Assembly: GCA_027343725.1 (NCBI GenBank)
Contig: DAHWKH010000098.1
Span: 1 to 9,384, forward strand
Reading direction: 5' to 3'
DNA: 9,384 nt
Origin: Acidiferrobacteraceae bacterium
Lineage (GTDB): Bacteria > Pseudomonadota > Gammaproteobacteria > Acidiferrobacterales > Acidiferrobacteraceae
The notes under the pieces are model-generated. The model saw only the letters and a program-made list of their open reading frames with translations, searched no databases and was not told where the DNA came from. Both the position numbers and the translations under genes were made by a program. Shown here piece after piece: positions 1 to 6,916 of the stretch (position 1 is the first letter of the stretch; every line of letters begins with the position of its first letter).

Positions 1-1821
1 CAGGATCTCGGGATCGATCGCCGGGTGATCGGGGCTCGCGCTGACAGGCACGGAGGGGGGAGGGTCTTCCCGCGATACCGCTTTTGCGGGGACGCCGCGG
101 GCACCGGTCGAAGGCGGCGCGCTCGCCGCCTTCGAGAGCTCCGCGATCAGGGTCTCGAGTTGCGACTCAGGCAGCAGCCGGCCGCGCTCGAGCCCCACCA
201 CCTGCGCCTCGAGTCCGGCGACCGCCGCCGCCACCGCCTCGAGCGCCGCCCCATCCGCCCGCAGGCTCGCCGCGCGAAAGCGCTCCAAGAGTTCTTGCAA
301 GGCATGCGCGAGCCGCGCGGCCCGATCCTGTTCGATCACCGCGAACGCGGCTTCCACCTGGGCGGCCAGGACCGGCAGGTCCGCGACCAGACCATAATCG
401 TTGGGGGCGGCGACGAACGCGAGGAAGGCCTCCTCGATGCGCTTCAGATTGGCGCGTATCTCCCCGCCCACGGCCCCGATCAGCTGCCGGCGATCCTGCG
501 CCGACAGAGGCGCCTCCGAGACCTCCATCCCGCTTATATCCGCGACGTGGCTTCCAAGGCTTGCCAGGATCTGGCGGCGCTCCGCGACCGCCGCCTGCCA
601 ACCCTCGCCGCCGAACGGGATCTCGCGCACCGCGGATTCGACTTGCAGCAGGGCTTGCGCGAGGGCCATGGCGACGGTGCCGTTCTTCTCGAGCCGTTCT
701 TCCTTGAGCGCACGGCACACGGCCGCCGCTTCCAGCACCAGCGCCTGCAACGGCGCGATCTCGAGGGTCGCGAAGGTCTTGCCCATCTTGTCCAGGAGGC
801 GGATCAGCTCGGCATCGCCCGGCGTGCCCTCCTTGACCGGATCGAAGCAGCGCGACAAGAGGCCCTGGGCCTGCGTGATCTCCTGACTCATGGCGCTCGC
901 AATCGAACGCAAGGCCGCGGTCGAGGCCGCCGGGAGGGCCTCCGGGAGGGGGGCCTGCGCCAAACCGAAGGCCTCGCGGACGGCCGCGACCTCGGGGTCC
1001 TCCAGGGACGCGTCATTTAGGGTGAACAGCATCTCGCGCGTCAGCCGCTCGCTTTGTGCGCGCGCCTGGGCGCGATCCTGGCTATCGGCGAAGCGCTTCA
1101 GCATCTGGTCCAGGCGCCCGATGAGCTTCTTGCTCTCGACCGCGGGCTCCTGGTCGCCGCTCAAGACGCGCAGGAACGCGCCGGCGACCCAGAGACATTG
1201 GCGAATGGGGGCCAGCGCCACGCGCGCGCGGAAGAGGTCCAGGATCGCCAGCATCGTCTGGCTGTCGCCCGGCGCGCGGCCTTTGAGCCATTTGACGAGC
1301 GCCGCCTGAAAACGCGGCCGCTCCTTGCGAAAGACCGATGGAAAGGCGTCGTCGTCCGCGGGCAAGGGCCCGGGGGCGCGCGCGCTCAAGCTCGGCATGA
1401 AAAAGGCTTGCGGCGCAAGCGGCGCGGCCTGGTGCGCCGCGCGCAGCTCGTTGGCCAGCGGGAGAAGGTTCAGGCCTGTGCCCAGGCCTTGCGTCTGGAC
1501 CCGGTCGAGAAGGCTCGGGAACGACAGCAGCACGCGCGCCAGCGGTTCGAGCGCCTCCTCGCCCGGCGCCTGGGTCCCCTCGAGCAGCGCCTGCACGAGG
1601 GCCTCGGCCTCGCCCACGAGACGCGCCAAGGGGTCGAGCTCGACCATCATGAGCGTGCCCGCGATCTGGTGGAGATAGGTCGCGCACAACCGCAGCTTGG
1701 CCTCGTCGGTGCGCTCCTCGGAGAAGCCCTCGAGCGCGAGCCGCGCCTGCTTCAGGGTCTCGTCGATCTCGTCTTTAACCCACCCCAGCGTCCCGAGGTC
1801 GGTGCTGCCCGTGGTGACCAT
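1..1821 (-). CDS. chpA: ChpA, CheA-type hybrid histidine kinase of the Pil-Chp system (N-terminal part)
   Basis: This frame stays open for 607 codons from ATG at 1821 and leaves the window in frame at base 1, so only the N-terminal part of a protein that in Pseudomonas is about 2,500 residues is visible. ChpA is the cytoplasmic kinase that receives the PilJ signal through PilI and phosphorylates PilG and PilH. The start (residues 14-57, WVKDEIDETLKQAR then YLHQIAGTLMMVEL) is the typical ChpA/FimL-like first phosphotransfer-type domain, with H51 at the histidine position. Two related helical units follow at about 295-430 and 440-555. In the second, D344 sits where the histidine would be. A Pro/Ala/Ser-rich linker (about 557-600) leads to AIDPEIL at the cut, which resembles the start of the first true HPt domain. 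The kinase, CheW and receiver domains lie outside. GAGGGGG just upstream of ATG is the ribosome binding site. Start and identity are well supported. Confidence 0.9.
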   Translation of the reverse strand, partial: MVTTGSTDLGTLGWVKDEIDETLKQARLALEGFSEERTDEAKLRLCATYLHQIAGTLMMVELDPLARLVGEAEALVQALLEGTQAPGEEALEPLARVLLSFPSLLDRVQTQGLGTGLNLLPLANELRAAHQAAPLAPQAFFMPSLSARAPGPLPADDDAFPSVFRKERPRFQAALVKWLKGRAPGDSQTMLAILDLFRARVALAPIRQCLWVAGAFLRVLSGDQEPAVESKKLIGRLDQMLKRFADSQDRAQARAQSERLTREMLFTLNDASLEDPEVAAVREAFGLAQAPLPEALPAASTAALRSIASAMSQEITQAQGLLSRCFDPVKEGTPGDAELIRLLDKMGKTFATLEIAPLQALVLEAAAVCRALKEERLEKNGTVAMALAQALLQVESAVREIPFGGEGWQAAVAERRQILASLGSHVADISGMEVSEAPLSAQDRRQLIGAVGGEIRANLKRIEEAFLAFVAAPNDYGLVADLPVLAAQVEAAFAVIEQDRAARLAHALQELLERFRAASLRADGAALEAVAAAVAGLEAQVVGLERGRLLPESQLETLIAELSKAASAPPSTGARGVPAKAVSREDPPPSVPVSASPDHPAIDPEIL

Positions 1822-1846
1822 CTGCCCCCTCAGTCGAACCCGCCGT

Positions 1847-3973
1847 TCAGGCCGGCAGCTTGAATCCGGCAACCGACGCCTGCAGTTCCCGCACCAATTC
1901 CGAGAGTTTCGCGATCGATTCCGCGGTCTGCTGGGTCCCGGCCGAGGTGACTGCGGTCGCCTCCTGAATCTCCCCCATGCTCGTCGACACGCCGGTCGCC
2001 GTCTGCGACTGGGCGTGCGCGTCGCGCGCGATGCGCACGATGAGGCCCGAGAGCTGTTCCGACACCGACTCGATCTGCCCCAGGGCCTGCCCGGCGGCAT
2101 CCGCGAGCCGCGTGCCCTCGACCACCCCGTTGGTCGCCTTCTCCATCGAGGCCACCGCCTCGTTGGTGTCGGCCTGAATGGTCTTCACGAGCTCCGCGAT
2201 CTGTTTCGTCGCGCCCCCGGAGCGCTCCGCGAGCCGCTGCACTTCGTCCGCCACCACCGCGAACCCGCGACCGGCATCACCGGCCATGGCCGCCTGGATC
2301 GCGGCGTTGAGCGACAGGATGTTGGTTTGCTCGGCGATGTCGTTGATGAGCTGCACGATCTCGCCGATCTGCTGCGAACTCTCGCCCAGGCGCTTGATGC
2401 GCTTCGCGGTCTCCTGGATCTGTTCGCGCATCTCATCCATGCCCTTCACGGTGTTCTGCACGGCATCGGCGCCGCGCTTGGCCGTGACCACCGAGCCGCG
2501 CGCCACCTCCGCCGACTGATTGGCGCTCCCGGCCATGTCTTCCATGGACTTCGCCATCGCCTTCACGCGCTCGCTGGTGGCGACGATCTGTTCGGCCTGG
2601 CGGCGCGCGGCGGTGTTCAATTCCACGGCCGTGCGCTGGCTTCGGTCGGACGCGACCGCCACCTGCTGGGCGGTGGAGTTGATGCGGTGCACGAGGTTGC
2701 GCATCTCCTTCACCGCGTAATTGATCGAGTCGGCGATCGCCCCCGTGATCTGTTCCGTCACCTGCGGCTGGATGGTGAGATCGCCGTCGGCGAGATCGCC
2801 CATCTCGTCCAAGAGCTTCAGAATGGCGTCCTGGGTCTCGCGGTTCTGATTGGCGCTCTGGCGGGCGCGGGCGCGCTCGTCGCCGACGAGCTTGCGGCCG
2901 AGGAGCAGCAGGAACACAAGCGCGAGCGCGCCCGCGACGTAACCCGCGTATTTCTCGATCTGACGGCGGGCGGAGAGCGATTCATAGCCTTTCACGAGCG
3001 CCCGGCTTTGCCGCAGCAATCGGTTACTCTGGCGGAAGATCAAGGCCCCGGCGCGCTGCGCCACGAACAACGGCGCGGCATTGGCGAGCAGGCCCTTCAC
3101 GCTCTCGTCGACCGCCTTGAACGCCGCCTCCGCCTGACCGACCTTCGCGCGCGTCGCCGGCGGCATGACGCGTGCCAATTGCGCCTGCGTCTTGTCGAAG
3201 AGTTTCGTGTCCTCGCCGAACTGGGCGGCAGCGACCGCCGCCGAGCGGCCGCCCTGCGAGAAGATGTTCACCTCCATCGGGATGCGCTGGCTCAACATCC
3301 CCTGGCGCGCGGCGAGATAGACGAGATGGGGCGCCATATGGGCGCGGATCCCGATCGTCGTGATCTCGTCCCAGAGCGCGAGCAGCATGGGCGCGGCCTG
3401 ATTCACCGTCGCCACGTAGTCATGCATGCGCAGCGCCGCCTCCTCCTGCTTCACGATCTCGTTCACGTGGTGGCGGACATGCGCCCACGTGCCGCTCAGG
3501 GCCATCAGCGCCGGGCGCACCGTGCTCGGCGTCGGCGGCAACCCAAGGTGCGTGTTGCCGTTTTGCAAGGTGCTGACGATCGTCTGATACTCGGCCCGCG
3601 AGCGACGCAGATCGCTGAACGCGCTTTCGCGCCCGAGCGTGGCCCCGGCGGCGTCCTTGGCGATCCGCTGCGACAACATGAGCAGCTGATCCGATTGTTC
3701 GATGTACTTCGAGTCCCGGTTCGCCTGTTGCGCGTCGGCTCCGAAGAAATAGGCCATGGCGACGAGGGATACCACCATCAACGCCAGGAGCACTGACACG
3801 CTCGTCATGCCGCGCGGCAGATGCCACTCGCGTTTCGCGCGCTCCTTCTTACGCCCTTTCTTGGCCGGTGCGGCCTGCACCTCCACGTATTGCTCGTTAC
3901 CGCCGGCCGCGGCCACTTCTTCGGTCGGCTGATCCAAAACGACCCCCTTCTTTTTGGACAGTCTCGCCACCAT
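1847..3973 (-). CDS. pilJ: PilJ, type IV pilus methyl-accepting chemotaxis receptor
   Basis: This is a 708-residue inner-membrane chemoreceptor that signals to ChpA through PilI. Residues 1-55 are a cytoplasmic, Lys/Arg-rich leader. TM1 is about 56-78. The periplasmic PilJ-type sensor region spans about 79-340 and carries the repeated motif MLSQRI (99-104 and 226-231) seen in PilJ and NarX-type sensors. TM2 is about 342-360. A HAMP-like segment (about 385-428, with LLDEMGDLADGDLT) leads into the long coiled-coil signalling domain. The hairpin tip is at about 540-580 (NDIAEQTNILSLNAAIQ, then GRGFAVVADEVQRLAER). The C-terminus ends FKLPA, as in Pseudomonas PilJ (FKLPEG...), without the NWETF-type CheR tether. 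The leader before TM1 is about 40 residues longer than in P. aeruginosa PilJ. ATG at 3973 is preceded by GAGAGG, and the gene lies 58 bp after pilI. Confidence 0.96.
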   Translation of the reverse strand: MVARLSKKKGVVLDQPTEEVAAAGGNEQYVEVQAAPAKKGRKKERAKREWHLPRGMTSVSVLLALMVVSLVAMAYFFGADAQQANRDSKYIEQSDQLLMLSQRIAKDAAGATLGRESAFSDLRRSRAEYQTIVSTLQNGNTHLGLPPTPSTVRPALMALSGTWAHVRHHVNEIVKQEEAALRMHDYVATVNQAAPMLLALWDEITTIGIRAHMAPHLVYLAARQGMLSQRIPMEVNIFSQGGRSAAVAAAQFGEDTKLFDKTQAQLARVMPPATRAKVGQAEAAFKAVDESVKGLLANAAPLFVAQRAGALIFRQSNRLLRQSRALVKGYESLSARRQIEKYAGYVAGALALVFLLLLGRKLVGDERARARQSANQNRETQDAILKLLDEMGDLADGDLTIQPQVTEQITGAIADSINYAVKEMRNLVHRINSTAQQVAVASDRSQRTAVELNTAARRQAEQIVATSERVKAMAKSMEDMAGSANQSAEVARGSVVTAKRGADAVQNTVKGMDEMREQIQETAKRIKRLGESSQQIGEIVQLINDIAEQTNILSLNAAIQAAMAGDAGRGFAVVADEVQRLAERSGGATKQIAELVKTIQADTNEAVASMEKATNGVVEGTRLADAAGQALGQIESVSEQLSGLIVRIARDAHAQSQTATGVSTSMGEIQEATAVTSAGTQQTAESIAKLSELVRELQASVAGFKLPA

Positions 3974-4031
3974 AAGGAAACCTCTCGTGAACTTGTCTTG
4001 AACCGTTGCGCGTTCCGTCCGTCCGTGGCAC

Positions 4032-4577
4032 TCAGGCCGCGACGTGCTTGAAAGTCAGACTCTCCGTGAGCGAACGCAAATCGAAAACGCCCCACAACAC
4101 CCCATCCTGCATGAACGCCGCCTGGACGTGCATGAGAAGGGCGTTGTCGAGCCCCGCGATGTCGCGCCGATCCTGCTCGGCATCGAAATGCTTCAAACCC
4201 AAAACCTCGTCGACGAGCAACCCGGTGCTGAACTCCCCCACATTGATCACCAGCATACGCGCTCGATCGTCCGCCGGCACCGGGGGCTTGCCAAAATACT
4301 CGGCGAGATCGATCACCGTGACGAGGATACCGCGAACGTTGGCGATCCCCTTCACCCAACGTTTGGTGCCGGGAACGGGCGTGACATCGGGCCGCACCAG
4401 CACCTCGGCGATCTGATCGAGCGACACCAGGAGCGGAAGGCCGGCCAGACGCAGACCGAGACCGGTCCACAAAGGCGCGGCCTGTGTCTGCTCCGGAAGC
4501 CCGGGCGCGCGCAGACGCGCCTCCTCCTGCATGCGTACAAGCAGGGCGAAGGCGCTGTCTTGCGAGATGTCGCTCAC
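4032..4577 (-). CDS. pilI: PilI, CheW-like coupling protein
   Basis: A 181-residue CheW-domain protein, close to the usual PilI length of about 178. It should be a soluble adaptor linking PilJ to the ChpA kinase. The N-terminal PilI signature is present (FALLVRMQEEARLRAPGLP, then WTGLGLRLAG), followed by the CheW core: EVLVRPDVTPVPGTKRWVKG, ANVRGILVTVIDL and the later GLLVDEVLGLKHF. The start is GTG at 4577, sharing the four bases GTGA with the pilH stop, so translation is probably coupled. An internal ATG 15 codons in lacks a ribosome binding site and would remove conserved PilI residues, so the GTG is preferred. pilJ follows after 58 bp. Confidence 0.94.
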   Translation of the reverse strand: MSDISQDSAFALLVRMQEEARLRAPGLPEQTQAAPLWTGLGLRLAGLPLLVSLDQIAEVLVRPDVTPVPGTKRWVKGIANVRGILVTVIDLAEYFGKPPVPADDRARMLVINVGEFSTGLLVDEVLGLKHFDAEQDRRDIAGLDNALLMHVQAAFMQDGVLWGVFDLRSLTESLTFKHVAA

Positions 4578-4936
4578 AAGGCCCTAATCTTGTCGAGCAG
4601 CACGCTTTCGACCACCGGCTTCACGATGTAGTCCTTCGCGCCCTGGCGCAGACCCCAGGCCTTGTCGGTCTCCTGGCCCTTGGTCGTGCAAATGATGATC
4701 GGAATCCCGGAGGTGGCCGGGTTCTTCGAAATCGTGCGCGTGGCCTCGAACCCGCTCATGCCCGGCATCACGACGTCCATGAGAATGAGGTCGGGATGCG
4801 TGGTTTTCAGTTTTTCGAGGCTCTCCTCCCCGCTGCGGGCCGTCGAAATCTCGAAGCCGTTGCGCGTCAGCATCTCCTGCAAAAGATGCAGCTCGGTCGG
4901 TGAATCGTCGACCACGAGGATACTCTTAATGGCCAT
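4574..4936 (-). CDS. pilH: PilH, CheY-like response regulator
   Basis: A 120-residue stand-alone receiver domain without an output domain. The acidic pocket is D10/D11, the phosphoacceptor is D54 (in LILMDVVMPGMSG), the switch residue is T84 (IIICTTKG) and the conserved lysine is K106 (YIVKP). These are all the catalytic residues expected of an active CheY-like protein. The TKGQETDKAWGLRQGAKDY segment is typical of PilH. In the family PilH is phosphorylated by ChpA and opposes PilG, being linked to pilus retraction via PilU or acting as a phosphate sink. ATG at 4936 follows a strong purine-rich site (GGGAGAGAGG). The stop overlaps the GTG start of pilI by four bases; the pilG stop lies 65 bp upstream. 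Confidence 0.95.
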   Translation of the reverse strand: MAIKSILVVDDSPTELHLLQEMLTRNGFEISTARSGEESLEKLKTTHPDLILMDVVMPGMSGFEATRTISKNPATSGIPIIICTTKGQETDKAWGLRQGAKDYIVKPVVESVLLDKIRAL

Positions 4937-5001
4937 GGTTCCTCTCTCCCTTAATCTGATTGCGCGATCCCTTGGAGACCCAGGCCTCCATACGATAGGA
5001 G

Positions 5002-5367
5002 CTAATGCACATACTTGCTGATTACCTCGATTAACTCTTCCTGCGTAAACGGTTTGTTGACGTGCTGCTCGGAGCCGGCGATCTTGCCGCGGGCCTTGTC
5101 GAACAAGCCGTCCTTGCTCGACAGCATGATCACCGGAATGTGCTTGAAATCCCGGTTATTCTTGATCAAAAGGCAGGTCTGGTAGCCATCGAGGCGCGGC
5201 ATCATGATGTCGACGAAGATGATGTCCGGGCGACGGTCCGTGATCACCGCCATCGCCTCGAACCCGTCGCCCGCCGTGTAGACCTCGTAGCCCGCCTTCT
5301 TCAGCAAAGCCTCCGCCGTCCGGCGGATGGTGTTGCTGTCGTCGATCACCATAACCTTGATGCTCAC
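5002..5367 (-). CDS. pilG: PilG, CheY-like response regulator
   Basis: The first gene of the pil-chp operon, a 121-residue single receiver domain. Acidic pocket D9/D10, phosphoacceptor D53 (IIFVDIMMPRLDG), switch S83 (VIMLSSKDG) and K105 (NKPF) are all present. The stretch DGYQTCLLIKNN and the SSKDGLFDKARG motif are characteristic of PilG. In the family PilG~P promotes pilus extension and, in Pseudomonas, cAMP signalling through FimV/FimL and CyaB. I chose GTG at 5367 because GAGGG lies about seven bases upstream and the protein then begins MSIKVMVIDDS. The frame is open further upstream to another GTG at 5394 (nine extra residues, MSRPLARVP), but that start has no good ribosome binding site. 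Confidence 0.94.
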   Translation of the reverse strand: MSIKVMVIDDSNTIRRTAEALLKKAGYEVYTAGDGFEAMAVITDRRPDIIFVDIMMPRLDGYQTCLLIKNNRDFKHIPVIMLSSKDGLFDKARGKIAGSEQHVNKPFTQEELIEVISKYVH

Positions 5368-5608
5368 AGGGACCCTCGCGAGTGGCCTGGACACAGGCCG
5401 CTCAGGTTTGTCCTGCGCTTATTCCTGCACCCTTGTGATTTACTAGCATAAGTCTTGCGCAAAATCCATTTTCTTTCCCGCGGGCCCCGCCGGCCCTCGG
5501 CTCGGCGTGCCCAGCCCGATCGGCGCCCGAGGTCCCGGTCTCGCCCCTCCCTTTCCACGAGACCCCGCATAATGTCACTATGCAGCCCTGTCTTGCGAGG
5601 GATACGGA
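5368..5608. promoter_or_regulatory. Divergent pilG / gshA intergenic region
   Basis: These 241 bp separate the two divergent operons and must carry both promoters unless transcription enters from further away. An AT-rich patch at about 5433-5475 stands out in GC-rich surroundings and contains the 8-bp palindrome TTGCGCAA (5455-5462). On the minus strand, reading TGCTAGTAAAT, it could hold an extended -10 for pilG, but no convincing -35 pairs with it. On the plus strand CATAAT (5568-5573), 35 bases before the gshA ATG, matches the -10 consensus at five of six positions and also lacks a clear -35. Between them lies GC-rich sequence with several short inverted repeats. I see no open frame here with coding character. 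Confidence 0.5.
5568..5573 (+). promoter_or_regulatory. Possible -10 element for the gshA operon
   Basis: CATAAT differs from TATAAT at one position and sits 35 bases before the gshA start, a reasonable distance for a short leader. Hexamers 15 to 19 bp upstream are C-rich and do not resemble TTGACA, so this would need an activator or is a chance match. Low confidence. Confidence 0.25.
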
Positions 5609-6916
5609 ATGGGAGTGGAAGCGGTCCAGGAGACGGTGCCCCGATTGACGACGGCGTTGACCGGCCCCCTGTTGGAGATCGAGGCCCGGCTGCTTGCGCA
5701 TCAAAAGGAGATCGAACACTGGTTCAGCGCGCAGTGGCAGAAGACGCCGGCGCCGTTTTATACCTCCGTGGACCTGCGCAACGCGGGCTTCAAGCTCGCC
5801 CCGGTCGACACCAACCTGTTCCCGGGGGGGTTTAACAACCTGAATCCGGCGTTTCATCCGCTGTGCGTGCAGGCCTTGAAGGCCGCGGTCGAACGCCTGT
5901 GCCCCGATGCCGCGCGCGTCCTCCTGGTTCCCGAGGGGCACACCCGCAACACCTTCTATTGGGACAACGTGGCGGCCCTCATGCAACTCCTGGGGCACGC
6001 CGGCTACAGCGTGCGCGTCGGTTCCTGGGCCGTCGGCGAGACCCCCGCGGACGTCACGCTCGCGGATGGGCGCACGATCACGATCGAACCCATCACGCGC
6101 ACCGGGCGCCGCGTCGGCCTTGCGGACTTCCATCCCTGCTTCGTGCTCCTGAACAACGACCTCTCGTCCGGGCCGCCCGAACTCCTGAAGGACCTGGAGC
6201 AACCGGTGGTCCCGCCCCTGGCGCTCGGGTGGTGGAAGCGCCTGAAGTCCGACCACTTCACGCAATACCGCCGCCTGGCGGTGGAATTCGGCGAACTTCT
6301 GGACCTCGACCCGTGGTTGATCGATCCCGTGTTCCGGCGCTGCGGGCGCATCGATTTCCAGAAACGCGAGGGCGAGGACTGTCTCGCCGAGAACGTCGAT
6401 GCCGTGCTCACCACGGTGCGCGCCAAATACCGCGAATACGGCATCGATCAGGAGCCGTTCGTGATCGTGAAGGCCGACGCCGGCACCTACGGCATGGGGA
6501 TCATGACGGTGCGCGATGCCGCCGCGGTGCGCCAGTTGAACCGCAAGCAGCGCAACAAAATGGCCGTCATCAAGGAGGGCCAGACGGTCGAGGAGGTCAT
6601 GGTGCAGGAGGGCGTGCCCACCTTCGAGACCTTCGGTCCGGACCAGGCGGTGGCGGAACCCGTCATCTATATGGTCGACCGCTTCGTGGTCGGGGGCTTC
6701 TATCGCGTCCACACGACGCGCGGCATCGATGAAAACCTGAACGCGCCCGGCATGCAGTTCCGTCCGCTCGCGTTCGCCGACAGCTGCACCCATCCCGACG
6801 GCAGCCAGGCGCCGGATGCGCGCCCCAACCGCTTCTACGCCTACGGCGTCATCGGACGCCTGGCCCTCCTCGCCGCCGCGCGCGAACTCCAGGAGGCGCC
6901 GAGGGACTCCGCGTGA
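5609..6916 (+). CDS. gshA: Glutamate-cysteine ligase, A. ferrooxidans type (GshA)
   Basis: A 435-residue cytosolic enzyme for the first step of glutathione synthesis: ATP-dependent joining of glutamate and cysteine into gamma-glutamylcysteine. It is recognisable as the proteobacterial GshA family first described from Acidithiobacillus ferrooxidans, unrelated in appearance to the E. coli GshA. Conserved stretches are VDTNLFPGGFNNLNPAFHP (66-84), PEGHTRNTFYWDNV (108-121), LLNNDLSSG (180-188), FVIVKADAGTYGMGIMTV (284-301, glycine-rich and nucleotide-binding in appearance) and VDRFVVGGFYRVH (356-368). Length is normal for the family. ATG at 5609 follows GCGAGGGA at about seven bases. The stop overlaps the GTG of gshB by four bases (GTGA), so the two synthesis genes are probably translated together. 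In Pseudomonas this position, between pilG and gshB, has no gshA. Confidence 0.93.
   Translation: MGVEAVQETVPRLTTALTGPLLEIEARLLAHQKEIEHWFSAQWQKTPAPFYTSVDLRNAGFKLAPVDTNLFPGGFNNLNPAFHPLCVQALKAAVERLCPDAARVLLVPEGHTRNTFYWDNVAALMQLLGHAGYSVRVGSWAVGETPADVTLADGRTITIEPITRTGRRVGLADFHPCFVLLNNDLSSGPPELLKDLEQPVVPPLALGWWKRLKSDHFTQYRRLAVEFGELLDLDPWLIDPVFRRCGRIDFQKREGEDCLAENVDAVLTTVRAKYREYGIDQEPFVIVKADAGTYGMGIMTVRDAAAVRQLNRKQRNKMAVIKEGQTVEEVMVQEGVPTFETFGPDQAVAEPVIYMVDRFVVGGFYRVHTTRGIDENLNAPGMQFRPLAFADSCTHPDGSQAPDARPNRFYAYGVIGRLALLAAARELQEAPRDSA

Noticed and set aside
25..1020. A 331-residue open frame on the plus strand, and others over 84-1863
   Set aside because: They lie opposite the clear chpA frame, are Arg-rich and match no family I know.
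1697..3796. A 699-residue open frame on the plus strand opposite pilJ
   Set aside because: It is the antisense shadow of pilJ, kept open by GC-rich third positions. Its product is Arg/His/Leu-rich low-complexity sequence without recognisable domains, whereas the minus strand encodes a complete PilJ.
4011..4027. Short tandem CGTC repeats in the pilI-pilJ gap
   Set aside because: Only about three 4-bp units, too short to call a functional repeat.
4974..4989. Possible small hairpin in the pilG-pilH gap
   Set aside because: The stem is interrupted by mismatches and leaves almost no loop, and it has no T-tract, so neither a terminator nor a processing site is supported.
5495..5532. Possible hairpin CCTCGG...CCGAGG upstream of gshA
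   Set aside because: Six base pairs around a 26-base loop in GC-rich sequence is not distinguishable from chance, and no riboswitch-like architecture is visible.
5402..6793. A 463-residue open frame on the minus strand across gshA
   Set aside because: It is antisense to a well-conserved gshA and has the His/Arg/Asp-rich composition of a GC-rich shadow frame.
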